Part shown: piece by piece, positions 1 to 9,569 of the stretch | Position numbering within the stretch: the stretch's first letter is position 1 | How the letters are laid out: each line of letters opens with the position of its first letter | Assembly: GCF_000799465.1 (NCBI RefSeq) | Contig: NZ_JUGU01000001.1 | Coordinates: 62,001-126,000, forward strand | Length of the DNA: 64,000 bases | Source of the DNA: Psychroserpens sp. Hel_I_66 | Lineage (GTDB): Bacteria; Bacteroidota; Bacteroidia; Flavobacteriales; Flavobacteriaceae | Direction of reading: 5' to 3' | Notes under the pieces: generated by a model | What the model was told of the DNA's origin: nothing | What the model saw: the letters and a program-made list of their open reading frames with translations, nothing else | The model's database searches: none | Translations under genes and position numbers: made by a program

Positions 1-1868
1 AAACTGGTTTGACCATTGATTTTAAAAGGTTCTCCAGAGTAGGGTTTTGCATATTCGTTTTCTAAACTGTGGGTAAGAATCCAATTTTCCATATCTGTTC
101 TGGTAATCTCACCTTTTATATATTTCTCAATCATTAAACTTGCCATTCTTCCTGCAAATCGGCTTCCCCAATATCCGTTTTCAACAAAAACCGCAATGGC
201 GATTTTTGGATTGTCCTTTGGTGCAAAAGCCACAAAAATAGAGTGGTCTGTAAGTTGTGTTTTGACACTATCGATTTTTATGAAATTTTCTGCAGTTCCT
301 GTTTTTCCGCAGATATCAATTCCAGGAATACGTAGAGAGGCTGCAGTTCCTTTATTGTATACATCAAACATACCTTGAACGACAGGTTCAAAATGTTGCT
401 TGTCTATAGTGGTCTCTCTTTTGGTTGTATATTTACTTGGTATGGTGTCGTTTTCAATCTCTTTTATGATGTGAGGTGTGTAATAATAACCACGATTTCC
501 AATGGCAGCTGCCATGTTTGCCAATTGTATTGGTGTTGCCTCGACTTCTCCTTGACCGATAGCGTTAGAAACAATGTAGGTTGAGCCCCAGCGATTGTCG
601 CCATAAGCTCTATCGTAATAATCTCCATCTGGAATTCTTCCTTTTTGGCCAACTGGTAAATCGTAGCCCAGGTAATCTCCCAAACCGAAACTTCTGGCAT
701 GCTCTGCCCAAGTGTTCATCCCTTTTCCTGCGTCGTCGTATTTATCAATGATTTTTCGGTAAGCAGTCACAAAATAGGCGTTGCAGGATTGTGCTATACC
801 TGCGTTCATATCAACCGGACTACTGTGATGGTGGCAGCCTGTTAATCTTCTGCTTCCATAGTAATAACCCATTCTACAGGTTACTTTATCCTGAGGATCC
901 ATAACATTTTCCTGAAGCGCAATAAGTGCATTGATCACTTTAAATGGCGATCCTGGAGGATATTGGGCTTGGAGACCTCTATCAAATAATGGCTTGGCAA
1001 TACTGTCTCGAAATAGTTGTGTGAAATTTTTTGAACGATTTCTACCAACCAATAGGTTAGGGTTGTAGCTTGGTCCTGAAACGAGTGCTAAGATTTCTCC
1101 GTTTGAGGGATCAATAGCTACAATGCCACCTCGTTTATTTGTCATTAATAATTCGCCATATTTTTGGAGCTCTGCATCAATAGTAATTTTGATATCTCTT
1201 CCTGGCTGTGGCAAGGTATCAAACCTTCCATCTTTGTAGGGACCAATATTTTTGTTAAATCTATCTTTTTGAATAAATTTAATACCTTTTTTACCTCGAA
1301 GGATGTCTTCATAAGAGAGTTCAATACCTTGTTTGCCAATAAGATCGCCCAATCCATAATAAGGTTGTTTTTCTATGGTGCGTTGGTTGACTTCTCCCAA
1401 ATCTCCTAAAACGTTGGCACCAATAGTAGTTTGATAATCACGTAATGATCTTTTCTGAATGTAAAAACCCTCAAATTTCCGCATTTTTTCCTGAAGCACT
1501 GCATAGTCCTTTTTGGACAATTGTGGTACAAAAGGAGATGGTAATCGAGGTGAATAATTTTTTGCTTTATTGTATTTTTTAATAAAATCCTCTTTTGTGA
1601 TTTTTAAAAGTTTACAAAATTCCAACGTGTCTAAAGGCTCAACCTCTCTAGGTATGACCATAACGTCATATGAAGGTTGATTTGCTACTAGTAATTTTCC
1701 GTTTCTATCATAAACGTAACCTCTTTTAGGATAGTCAAAAACTTTTCTGATTGCGGTATCCTCATATAAACTGTATGCTTCTTGTTTATAAACTTGTAAA
1801 TAGAATAATCTCGAGATAAATAGAAGACCTACGGTAATTACAGTTAATAAAAGTAGAATTTTTCTCAT
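1..1868 (-). CDS. mrdA: Penicillin-binding protein 2 (peptidoglycan transpeptidase), 3' end cut by window start
   Basis: This is the elongation-specific transpeptidase that cross-links peptidoglycan in the periplasm with RodA and the Mre proteins. The minus-strand reading frame is open from the ATG at 1868 to base 1, so the C-terminus lies outside the window. It starts with one N-terminal membrane helix. The three penicillin-binding motifs are visible: SPFK (SxxK, nucleophile Ser) near 940-960, SCN (SxN) near 790, and KTGT near 305-320. The start overlaps the end of mreD by 4 nt, which supports translational coupling. The gene order mreB-mreC-mreD-mrdA is standard for the phylum. Confidence 0.95.
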   Translation of the reverse strand, partial: MRKILLLLTVITVGLLFISRLFYLQVYKQEAYSLYEDTAIRKVFDYPKRGYVYDRNGKLLVANQPSYDVMVIPREVEPLDTLEFCKLLKITKEDFIKKYNKAKNYSPRLPSPFVPQLSKKDYAVLQEKMRKFEGFYIQKRSLRDYQTTIGANVLGDLGEVNQRTIEKQPYYGLGDLIGKQGIELSYEDILRGKKGIKFIQKDRFNKNIGPYKDGRFDTLPQPGRDIKITIDAELQKYGELLMTNKRGGIVAIDPSNGEILALVSGPSYNPNLLVGRNRSKNFTQLFRDSIAKPLFDRGLQAQYPPGSPFKVINALIALQENVMDPQDKVTCRMGYYYGSRRLTGCHHHSSPVDMNAGIAQSCNAYFVTAYRKIIDKYDDAGKGMNTWAEHARSFGLGDYLGYDLPVGQKGRIPDGDYYDRAYGDNRWGSTYIVSNAIGQGEVEATPIQLANMAAAIGNRGYYYTPHIIKEIENDTIPSKYTTKRETTIDKQHFEPVVQGMFDVYNKGTAASLRIPGIDICGKTGTAENFIKIDSVKTQLTDHSIFVAFAPKDNPKIAIAVFVENGYWGSRFAGRMASLMIEKYIKGEITRTDMENWILTHSLENEYAKPYSGEPFKINGQTS

Positions 1869-2374
1869 CGTTGTTTGTTACTGAAAAGTATTGAGATTAG
1901 GACACAGAGTATAATAGTGAAAATACTGGAAAATAACGTTTTTTGTAGAACTAAAATTATATTAGAAATGTTAAAAATTTCTAATAAGAACATTAAAAAA
2001 TGGTGAATAAAAACAAGTATAGAGAAATAAATCACTCTATTGCCAAATTCGGTATTACTGAACTTAATTGTTTGATGTTCGTAAATCATCCCAAATGCAA
2101 ATTTTAGAACAGGTGGTCTAATAAAAGCAATTGTAACACATGCTGCAGCATGAACACCTCCAGAATCTGAAAACAAATCAACAAAAAGTCCTAACAAAAA
2201 GCTTAAAAATATAAATAATGTACGGTTGTTATTTATTGGAAACAGAAGAATAAAAAGAATATAGGGATAGGGATTTATATTGCCCAAAAAGTTGATATTA
2301 TTAAATATAAGTGCTTGCGCCAACACGAGCAAGACAAACCTAAAGATGCTATTTAGGGTTAAGCTATTCATCAA
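1865..2374 (-). CDS. mreD: Rod shape-determining protein MreD
   Basis: An integral membrane subunit of the elongasome, linking cytoplasmic MreB to the periplasmic synthesis enzymes. The 169-residue product is almost entirely hydrophobic, with about five membrane segments, and includes a central GLFVDLFSDSGGVHAAA stretch typical of the family. It overlaps mreC upstream by 11 nt and mrdA downstream by 4 nt, so the four genes form one operon. The frame begins with two consecutive Met codons; either may be used. Confidence 0.9.
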   Translation of the reverse strand: MMNSLTLNSIFRFVLLVLAQALIFNNINFLGNINPYPYILFILLFPINNNRTLFIFLSFLLGLFVDLFSDSGGVHAAACVTIAFIRPPVLKFAFGMIYEHQTIKFSNTEFGNRVIYFSILVFIHHFLMFLLEIFNISNIILVLQKTLFSSIFTIILCVLISILFSNKQR

Positions 2375-3194
2375 TTGGGTTTTCTAAATTTTTTATTTCT
2401 TCGGAATCTAAATTTTCAATGATGTACACATGGGAAAGGTTCGTCATATCGTTAAATAAATTCACTTGTATGGTATAAGTATCTCCACTAATATCTAAAA
2501 CAAAAGACTCAATAGTGCCAATAGGTATCCCTTTTGGAAATATCGTTGATTGACCACCAGTTATAATTGTGTCACCTTCTTTTACAGGAGCAAATTTTGA
2601 AATATCTATTAATTGAACAGTTGTTGCAGCGGTTTTACCATCCCAGACTAACGATCCAATATGATTGGATGCCTTTAATTGCGCATTGATTCGGCTTTTT
2701 GTGTTCAATACTGAAAGCACTCTTGCATAACCATTTGAAGTGTTATCAATAATACCAACAATACCCTTAGACGTAATGACGCCTAAATCTTCCTTTATTC
2801 CATTTTTCTCTCCTTTGTTGACTGTGAGGTAATTTTTGGTAGAAGCGTAATTGTTATTGATTATTTTTGCTGATTGTATTTTATAGCGACTACTGTAAGA
2901 CACACTGTCAATAAATGTACTATTTGAAACTAACGAATCATTGTCATTTAAAAGCTTGGAACGTAGTCTGCTATTTTCTTCAATAAGAATCTCATTCTGG
3001 CTTTTTAAATCAAAATAATCTGAAATCCCACTGGCACTTTCATATATTCCGCCAGTTAAAAAATTAGAGGAGTTTATAAACTTGCTTTTATGGTAAGAAT
3101 GTGATTGTATCGTTAGCGCTAATGAAATAGCAAACAGCAACAGAAACAAAAGGGACGTCTTGTTTCTAAGGACAAAGTTTATAATTTGTTGCAT
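2364..3194 (-). CDS. mreC: Rod shape-determining protein MreC
   Basis: Periplasmic scaffold of the elongasome. The 276-residue protein has an N-terminal membrane helix (about residues 12-30), a coiled coil around residues 65-85 (LKSQNEILIEENSRLRSKL), and then the beta-barrel-like MreC domain with the glycine-rich stretch GVITSKGIVGIIDNTSNGYA. Length is normal for Bacteroidota. It lies 19 nt after mreB and overlaps mreD. Confidence 0.95.
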   Translation of the reverse strand: MQQIINFVLRNKTSLLFLLLFAISLALTIQSHSYHKSKFINSSNFLTGGIYESASGISDYFDLKSQNEILIEENSRLRSKLLNDNDSLVSNSTFIDSVSYSSRYKIQSAKIINNNYASTKNYLTVNKGEKNGIKEDLGVITSKGIVGIIDNTSNGYARVLSVLNTKSRINAQLKASNHIGSLVWDGKTAATTVQLIDISKFAPVKEGDTIITGGQSTIFPKGIPIGTIESFVLDISGDTYTIQVNLFNDMTNLSHVYIIENLDSEEIKNLENPIDE

Positions 3195-3213
3195 GCTAAG
3201 TTGTTAATCTAGA

Positions 3214-4242
3214 TTATTTTATCAATACACTTTTGAATTTTCCTAGATTTTTTAGTGCAATTCCCGTTCCTCTAACAACTGCTCTTAAAGGATCTTCGGC
3301 GATGTAAACCGGTAAATCTGTTTTTTGTGAAAGACGCTTGTCCAAACCTCTCAACATAGATCCACCACCTGCTAGATATATGCCTGTGTTGTAGATGTCT
3401 GCAGCAAGTTCTGGAGGTGTTTGTGATAAGGTTTCCATTACAGAATCCTCAATTCTTAAAATAGACTTGTCGAGTGCTTTTGCAATTTCACGATAGGAGA
3501 TTTGAACCTGCTTAGGCTTTCCAGTTAATAAATCACGTCCTTGAACGCTCATTTCTTCTGGTGGCATATCTAAATCTTCGGTAGCAGCACCAATTTGAAT
3601 TTTTATCTTTTCCGCAGTACGATCACCAACATACAAGTTGTGTTGTGTGCGCATGTAATAAATAATATCGTTTGTAAATACGTCACCTGCAACTTTAACC
3701 GATTTGTCACAAACAATTCCGCCAAGAGCAATCACAGCAATTTCTGTCGTACCACCTCCAATATCAACAATCATGTTACCCTTTGGTTGCATAATGTCAA
3801 TACCAATACCAATTGCAGCTGCCATTGGTTCGTGAATTAAATATACTTCTTTACCGTTAACACGCTCACAAGATTCTTTTACCGCTCGCATTTCTACCTC
3901 TGTAATCCCAGAGGGGATACAAACGACCATTCGTAAAGCTGGAGTAAATAATTTCTTTTTTAATGCTGGAATGTTCTTGATGAACATGCTTATCATTTGC
4001 TCAGATGCATCAAAATCGGCAATCACACCATCTTTCAAAGGTCTAATTGTTTTTATGTTTTCGTGCGTTTTACCTTGCATCATGTTGGCTTCTTTACCAA
4101 CAGCAATTATTTTTCCAGAAATTCTATCTCTTGCAACTATGGATGGACTATCGACAACAACCTTGTCATTGTGGATAATTAGTGTATTTGCGGTTCCTAA
4201 ATCTATGGCTATTTCTTCGGTTAAGAAATCAAAAAATCCCAT
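3214..4242 (-). CDS. mreB: Actin-like cell-shape protein MreB
   Basis: Cytoplasmic actin homologue that forms membrane-attached filaments and directs lateral wall growth. The 342 residues carry the actin-fold nucleotide motifs: phosphate-1 loop IAIDLGTANT near the N-terminus, phosphate-2 loop VDIGGGTTEIAV mid-protein, and the adenosine motif LAGGGSMLRG near the C-terminus. It is the first gene of the mreB-mreC-mreD-mrdA operon. The 216 bp upstream (4243-4458) separate it from purH and must hold its promoter; I found no clear consensus match there. Confidence 0.97.
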   Translation of the reverse strand: MGFFDFLTEEIAIDLGTANTLIIHNDKVVVDSPSIVARDRISGKIIAVGKEANMMQGKTHENIKTIRPLKDGVIADFDASEQMISMFIKNIPALKKKLFTPALRMVVCIPSGITEVEMRAVKESCERVNGKEVYLIHEPMAAAIGIGIDIMQPKGNMIVDIGGGTTEIAVIALGGIVCDKSVKVAGDVFTNDIIYYMRTQHNLYVGDRTAEKIKIQIGAATEDLDMPPEEMSVQGRDLLTGKPKQVQISYREIAKALDKSILRIEDSVMETLSQTPPELAADIYNTGIYLAGGGSMLRGLDKRLSQKTDLPVYIAEDPLRAVVRGTGIALKNLGKFKSVLIK

Positions 4243-4458
4243 GCTTTATTCTAAGTATTATGAGGGTGTTAGTGTATTCAGTTTTTGACGTGTCGTAAAA
4301 GTAATAAAACTTACTAAATATTTACCGTTTATTTCTATTTCAATTTACATGAAAGTTAAGCGGTTAACTTTTTATAGTTAAACGTTTACTTTTTGGTTTT
4401 GGATGTTTCTTTTAGATTAAAATATTTTAGGTATTGAAATCTTATTTCTTCGGAAATT

Positions 4459-5991
4459 TTAATGTTTAAAATGACGTGTACCAGTCATCACCATTGCAAC
4501 ATTACGATTGTTGCAATAATCAATAGTTAGCTGGTCTTTTATTGATCCTCCTGGTTGTATTACAGCAGTAATTCCTGCATGATCTGCAATCTCTACACAA
4601 TCTGGAAAAGGGAAAAACGCATCACTCGCCATAACAGCTCCTTTTAAGTCAAACTTAAAAGATTGTGCTTTATGGATCGCTTGGTTAAGTGCATCAACAC
4701 GACTGGTTTGACCGGTTCCGCTGGCGCACAATTGTTTGTCTTTAACCAAAACGATAGTGTTCGATTTTGTGTGTTTGCAAATTTTAGACGCAAAGATCAA
4801 ATCATCCAATTCGTTTTGCGTTGGCTTTTTGTTGGTAACATGAGTCAAATCTTGAATGCTATCTGTTTTGTTATCTCTATCCTGAACCAAAACTCCGTTA
4901 AGACATGACCTTACTGAGGTTTGAGGAAATTCAATATCGTGTAAGATTAAAAGAATTCGGTTTTTCTTTCCTTTTAAGATCTCTAAAGCTTCTTCGGAAA
5001 ATGATGGTGCAATGACCACTTCACAAAATAAACCGTGAATTTCTTCTGCTGTGGATTTATCAATTTCAGTATTAGAAATTAAAACACCTCCAAATGCAGA
5101 AACTGGATCTCCTGCCAGTGCATCTACGTAGGCTTGGTGGATTGTGTCACGTTGTGCAAACCCACAAGCGTTATTGTGTTTTAAAATCGCAAAAGTTGGG
5201 GCTTCAGCTTTAAATTCGTTCATTAAATTTACAGCAGCATCTACATCTAAAAGATTGTTGTAGCTTAATTCCTTTCCGTGGAGCTTGGTGAATAAGTCAT
5301 CAAAATTTCCGAAGAAAAAACCACGTTGATGTGGGTTTTCTCCGTAACGTAACACTTGTCCGTTAGTTTCACTTATTTTCAATGAAGGGATGCTATGATC
5401 TGCATTGAAATAGTTGAAAATCGCAGAGTCATAATGTGACGATACGTTAAAAGCTTTTGCTGCGAATTGTTTTCTATCTGCTTCGGTAGTTTCACCGTTT
5501 TTAGTTTCTAAAAGCTCTAAGAACGCTGCATAATCATCAACCGAAGACACGCAAATTACATCTGCATAATTTTTAGCTGCAGCTCTTATTAGTGAAATAC
5601 CACCTATGTCAATTTTTTCTATAATATCTTGATTTGATGCACCAGAGGCAACCGTTTTTTCAAAAGGGTAGAGATCAACAATTACGACATCTATTTGCGG
5701 AATATCAAAATCAACCATCTCGGCAACATCACCTTCATGGTTTTGGCGGTTTAAAATACCACCAAAAACTTTTGGGTGTAATGTCTTTACGCGTCCACCA
5801 AGAATGGAAGGATAAGACGTTACGTCCTCAACAGGAACAACATTTATGCCCAAGTCTTTGATAAATTTTTCTGTACCACCTGTTGAGTAAATGGTTACAT
5901 TTTGTTCGTTTAATTTTTTGACGATTGGTGCTAAACCTTCTTTACTAAATACTGAAATTAAGGCAGATTTGATTGTTTTGTTGTTGCTCAT
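4459..5991 (-). CDS. purH: Bifunctional AICAR transformylase / IMP cyclohydrolase PurH
   Basis: Catalyses the last two steps of IMP synthesis: formylation of AICAR by 10-formyl-THF, then ring closure. The 510 residues show an N-terminal MGS-like cyclohydrolase domain (STGGTEKFIKDLG, GGRVKTLHPKVFGGIL) and a C-terminal transformylase domain with the catalytic Lys-His in LKHNNACGFA. The C-terminus ends as expected for the family (VMTGTRHFKH). It has its own intergenic region at 5992-6177, shared with the divergent permease gene. Confidence 0.97.
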   Translation of the reverse strand: MSNNKTIKSALISVFSKEGLAPIVKKLNEQNVTIYSTGGTEKFIKDLGINVVPVEDVTSYPSILGGRVKTLHPKVFGGILNRQNHEGDVAEMVDFDIPQIDVVIVDLYPFEKTVASGASNQDIIEKIDIGGISLIRAAAKNYADVICVSSVDDYAAFLELLETKNGETTEADRKQFAAKAFNVSSHYDSAIFNYFNADHSIPSLKISETNGQVLRYGENPHQRGFFFGNFDDLFTKLHGKELSYNNLLDVDAAVNLMNEFKAEAPTFAILKHNNACGFAQRDTIHQAYVDALAGDPVSAFGGVLISNTEIDKSTAEEIHGLFCEVVIAPSFSEEALEILKGKKNRILLILHDIEFPQTSVRSCLNGVLVQDRDNKTDSIQDLTHVTNKKPTQNELDDLIFASKICKHTKSNTIVLVKDKQLCASGTGQTSRVDALNQAIHKAQSFKFDLKGAVMASDAFFPFPDCVEIADHAGITAVIQPGGSIKDQLTIDYCNNRNVAMVMTGTRHFKH

Positions 5992-6177
5992 TTTGAAGTT
6001 GTTGTCGTTGTGTTGTGAATTTTGTTGTACTGTAAAAATTAAAATTCAAAAATACACAATATCATAGGCTTTTTTAGGTGCAAAATGGAGTTTGTTTCAA
6101 TTTTTTGTAACAATAAATTGTTGAAAACGTCCTATCTTTATATTTTCAGTATAAATCTGAAACACCAAACCCATATT

Positions 6178-7425
6178 ATGCTTGTTTACCTTAGGCTATT
6201 TAAAGAAAGTTTTTCATTTGCAATCAATGCTTTGCGCAATAATAAGCTAAGAACATTTCTTTCTCTTTTAGGGATTACTATTGGTATTTTCTCCATTATT
6301 GCAGTTTTGGCAGCAGTAGATTCTTTAGATAAGAGTATCAAGGATCAATTAAGCGGTTTGGATAAAAACACGATGTATCTTACCAAATTTTCTTTTGGAC
6401 CAACAGAGGTGCCACGATGGCAACGCGATAATTTTCCGCAGACAGAGCACGATGATTTTGAGTTTATACAACGTAATGTGCCAGATATTGATGCGATTGC
6501 CTATGTGATTTTTGGGAGCAATCAAAACATTAAATATGAAGCCAATACGGTAACCGGAGTAAATATTACACCAGTGTCTAACGGTATTTATGATATTGAA
6601 AGTTTAAAGTTAACCGATGGTCGTTTTTATAGTGAATCTGAGTCAAACTCTGGAGCCAATGTAATGGTTGTTGGTAGTAGTACTGCAGAGAATCTCTTCG
6701 GAAATGAAAACCCAATTGGAAAAACAGTTAGAGCCTACGGGAGAAAGATAACCGTTATTGGTGTGCTCAAAAAAATGGGAAATGGTCTAGGTGATTCTCC
6801 CGATGAAAAGGCTTTTGTGCCAGCTAATTTTGTAAGACGTTTTCAAAACGGTGGAACAGATGGAATACCGGGAGCAATAATTATTAAACCCGAAAAAAAT
6901 GTAGATATTGGTGCTTTTGAAGCAGTATTAAAACAAAAATATCGCGCTTACAGAGGTCTTAAGGCAGATGAGCCCGATAATTTCTTTATTAATAAGATTT
7001 CTGGTTTTACGCAATTTATTGATGGTATTATTTCTACCCTGAACATGATTGGTTGGATCATTAGCGGATTTTCACTTCTGGTTGGCGGATTTGGAATTGC
7101 AAATATCATGTTTGTAAGCGTGCGGGAACGAACAAGCTTGATTGGAATTCAAAAATCTTTGGGCGCTAAGAATAGGTTTATTTTGTTTCAGTTTTTATTT
7201 GAGGCAGTAATATTATCTGTTTTAGGAGGATTAATAGGGATTGTACTTGTTTGGTTTGTCTCTTTGGTAGCAAACGCCATGTTGGATTTTGAATTTGTAC
7301 TTTCTCTATTTAATATATTTCTCGGTTTCGGATTGTCAACTTTTATTGGTTTGGTTTCTGGAATCATACCTGCAATTTCAGCCTCTCGATTAGATCCTGT
7401 AGAAGCTATTAGAACTGGGATGTAA
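6178..7425 (+). CDS. MacB/FtsX-type ABC transporter permease
   Basis: Inner-membrane permease of the MacB/FtsX class, which in relatives acts with an ATPase to move substrates or lipoproteins across the periplasm. An N-terminal membrane helix (LRTFLSLLGITIGIFSII) is followed by a periplasmic MacB_PCD-like domain and three C-terminal helices with the signature SVRERTSLIGIQKSLGAK. The frame is open further upstream to 6085. I chose the ATG at 6178 because the family starts there (RLFKESFSFAINALRNNKLRTFLS) and a promoter-like TATCTTTA lies inside the longer frame. No ATPase gene is adjacent, so the partner is encoded elsewhere. Confidence 0.9.
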   Translation: MLVYLRLFKESFSFAINALRNNKLRTFLSLLGITIGIFSIIAVLAAVDSLDKSIKDQLSGLDKNTMYLTKFSFGPTEVPRWQRDNFPQTEHDDFEFIQRNVPDIDAIAYVIFGSNQNIKYEANTVTGVNITPVSNGIYDIESLKLTDGRFYSESESNSGANVMVVGSSTAENLFGNENPIGKTVRAYGRKITVIGVLKKMGNGLGDSPDEKAFVPANFVRRFQNGGTDGIPGAIIIKPEKNVDIGAFEAVLKQKYRAYRGLKADEPDNFFINKISGFTQFIDGIISTLNMIGWIISGFSLLVGGFGIANIMFVSVRERTSLIGIQKSLGAKNRFILFQFLFEAVILSVLGGLIGIVLVWFVSLVANAMLDFEFVLSLFNIFLGFGLSTFIGLVSGIIPAISASRLDPVEAIRTGM

Positions 7426-7498
7426 TTTTTTAAAAGGCAAAAGGCAAAAATTTAACCTTAAAATTTAAAATTTGGGCTTAGAGATTTTGATTGAGAAT

Positions 7499-7966
7499 TT
7501 ATCCAATAATACTTGCAACCTGCTCACAAACAAACTCCAAAAAGCGCTCGTCTTCCGAAGAAAATGGATCTGGTGTATTGGAGTCAATATCTATTTGGCC
7601 AATGTTTTCTCCGTTTAAGAATATTGGGATTACAATTTCTGCTTTTACCGTAATGCTGCAAGCGATGTAATTATCCTGTGCAGAAACATCTGGTACGACG
7701 AAATTTTTATTTGAAAGCGCTACTTGACCGCAAATCCCTTTTCCGAAGGGAATAATCGTATGGTCGGTAGGTTCGCCAACATAAGGTCCTAACTTGAGTT
7801 CGTTTTTGTCACCATTTTTGAAATAGAATCCTACCCAATTATAGTAATCGATATGATTTTCAAGAAGTTCACATATTGAAAGCAGGCGCTCATCAACCGT
7901 TTTATTGGTTTGCGCTATTATAGTTTCTACTTGAGGTTTTAGGGTTTCAAAAATCATAGGTTTCAA
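7499..7966 (-). CDS. GAF-domain protein, free methionine-R-sulfoxide reductase family
   Basis: The 155-residue protein is a single GAF domain with the fRMsr layout: WVGFYF near the N-terminus, LGPYVGEPTDHTIIPFGKGICGQV in the middle, YIACSITVKAEIVIPIF, then IGQIDIDSNTPDPFSSEDERFLE. Family enzymes reduce free methionine-R-sulfoxide using conserved cysteines. Two of them are visible (GICG and YIACS). The position that usually holds a further Cys just before the GICG block reads PTDHTI here, so the mechanism or recycling partner may differ. Cytosolic; monocistronic. Confidence 0.8.
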   Translation of the reverse strand: MKPMIFETLKPQVETIIAQTNKTVDERLLSICELLENHIDYYNWVGFYFKNGDKNELKLGPYVGEPTDHTIIPFGKGICGQVALSNKNFVVPDVSAQDNYIACSITVKAEIVIPIFLNGENIGQIDIDSNTPDPFSSEDERFLEFVCEQVASIIG

Positions 7967-8048
7967 AAATTTTGGTAAAAGTATTTAAAAAGTGACATTT
8001 CTAGATTCATTTTGTATAATTTTAACTGAAAGTAAATTATAGTTTCTT

Positions 8049-8600
8049 TTGAAAGCACTTCTACGTAAATACAAATCTGTCGTTAAGTTTATTTTAACCT
8101 TTCTCACGGTTTACATTGTATTGACTATTGGTTATAAATTATATTTGGATTTGTCTGATGGTACAAGATATTATCCAGATTATTTAACAAACCTAGTTGC
8201 AAAACAAAGCCAGTCCTTAATCAATACAGTGGGTTACAAAGCTGAAATTCTACCGCACCCAAACGAGCCATCTATGAAACTCTTGGTCAATTCCAAATTT
8301 GTTGCTAGAGTAGTAGAAGGGTGTAATTCTATTAGCGTTATAATATTATTTGTGTCATTTATCATCGCATTTGCTAGCAAATTTAAACCTACTTTTATCT
8401 ACGCTTTGTCTGGAAGTGTTCTTATTTATACTGTCAATTTATTGAGAATTGCCATTTTATCTATAGGTCTCTACAATTATCCTTGGCGAGAAAAAATATT
8501 ACATACCGTTATTTTTCCCTTAATTATCTACGGAATGGTTTTTTTATTATGGATGTTTTGGGTGAATCGATTTTCAAAAAAGAAAAAACAACATGCGTAA
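8049..8600 (+). CDS. xrtF: Exosortase family protein XrtF
   Basis: Membrane-embedded cysteine protease/transpeptidase-like enzyme of the exosortase/archaeosortase superfamily, in the form found in Flavobacteriia. The 183 residues have several membrane helices and the catalytic triad motifs: Cys in VVEGCNSISV (about residue 92), Arg in NLLRIAILS, and His in KILHTVIFP. The start is TTG; no ATG in frame lies nearer a plausible ribosome site. The downstream partner gene overlaps by 8 nt. The substrate is not evident in this window. Confidence 0.88.
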   Translation: MKALLRKYKSVVKFILTFLTVYIVLTIGYKLYLDLSDGTRYYPDYLTNLVAKQSQSLINTVGYKAEILPHPNEPSMKLLVNSKFVARVVEGCNSISVIILFVSFIIAFASKFKPTFIYALSGSVLIYTVNLLRIAILSIGLYNYPWREKILHTVIFPLIIYGMVFLLWMFWVNRFSKKKKQHA

Positions 8601-9021
8601 TCCAATTACTTTTATATTGCTCTTGGTTTTATTTGGTTTACTGGTATTGATTCGTGTTTTTGAAACCAGCTTATTTTACGATCCTTACCTTTTGTTCTTT
8701 AAGAGCGATTACTTGCATATGGATTTTCCCAAGAGAGAGATTTTAAAGTTAACATTGTTTACGACATTACGTTACGTTTTAAATACTGTAATTTCTTTGG
8801 GAATTATTTATTTGTTTTTTAAGGACAGATCAATCGTGAAATTTTCGATGCTGGTCTATGCCATTGCCTATCTTATTTTAATTGTCTTTTTTCTCTATTT
8901 TGTAATTAAGCCAAGACAAGAGGACTACTATTTGTTTTTTAATTTTAGAAGATTTTTGATACAGCCAATTTTTTTAATACTCCTTGTTCCAGCATTTTAT
9001 TATTATAAATTAAAGCAATAG
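8593..9021 (+). CDS. Exosortase F-associated membrane protein
   Basis: The 142-residue polytopic protein (about four membrane helices) overlaps xrtF by 8 nt. It matches in size, topology and position the small protein that regularly follows xrtF in flavobacteria. Features visible are ETSLFYDPYLLFFKSDYL after the first helix and a C-terminal FRRFLIQPIFLILLVPAFYYY. Function is unknown, but the fixed pairing suggests that it helps XrtF in the inner membrane. Confidence 0.8.
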   Translation: MRNPITFILLLVLFGLLVLIRVFETSLFYDPYLLFFKSDYLHMDFPKREILKLTLFTTLRYVLNTVISLGIIYLFFKDRSIVKFSMLVYAIAYLILIVFFLYFVIKPRQEDYYLFFNFRRFLIQPIFLILLVPAFYYYKLKQ

Positions 9022-9079
9022 ACTGTTAATCATTATATAATTAGAGCTTTAATTGAGTTGTTTTTTATAAATTTGCATA

Positions 9080-9493
9080 ATGTTAAAACTGATTTTAAAT
9101 AAATTATTTTCTACAACAATGGCACTTCTGCTGTTGTTTTCAACGGTATCATTTACTGTTGAAAAACATTTTTGTGGAGACGTTTTAATTGATGTAGCTG
9201 TATTTAGCAGCGCGCAGAAATGCCAGATGGAAGCTTTTGAAATCGAACAAGAACAGATAACAAAAGTCCCATGTTGTAAAGACACTTTAGATGTTGTTGA
9301 GGGCCAAAAATAATTAACGGTCAAGACTTTTGATGATTTAGACTTTGACCAAAGTCTCTTTATCGCTTCCTTTTTAATTACTTACAATAATCTATTTGAT
9401 GTTTTACCAAAGCAAACCATACCTCATAAAGATTATTCTTCTCCCAATTTGATTGCAGACATACAAGTGCTCGATCAGGTTTTTATCATTTGA
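9080..9493 (+). pseudogene. HYC_CC_PP family protein gene interrupted by one in-frame stop
   Basis: The first part (ATG at 9080) encodes 77 residues: a signal-like hydrophobic segment, then EKHFCGD and a CC pair (KVPCCKD), ending VVEGQK. A TAA at 9311-9313 stops it. The same frame then continues without a break for 59 more codons (LTVKTFDDLDFDQSLFIASF to LDQVFII) and ends at TGA 9491-9493. As I recall the family, it is about 130-140 residues long and continues past the EGQ motif with an FDDL...SF...TY...LF pattern, exactly what follows the stop. This is therefore one gene with a single nonsense codon, or a sequencing error. The family usually sits next to metal-associated HMA and TonB genes, as here. 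Confidence 0.8.
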
Positions 9494-9569
9494 TATTAAT
9501 TATAATCACAGGATTATTTTAGACTGAAACTATTTTCAGTCACATTACTATTATATCAAATTTCAACTA

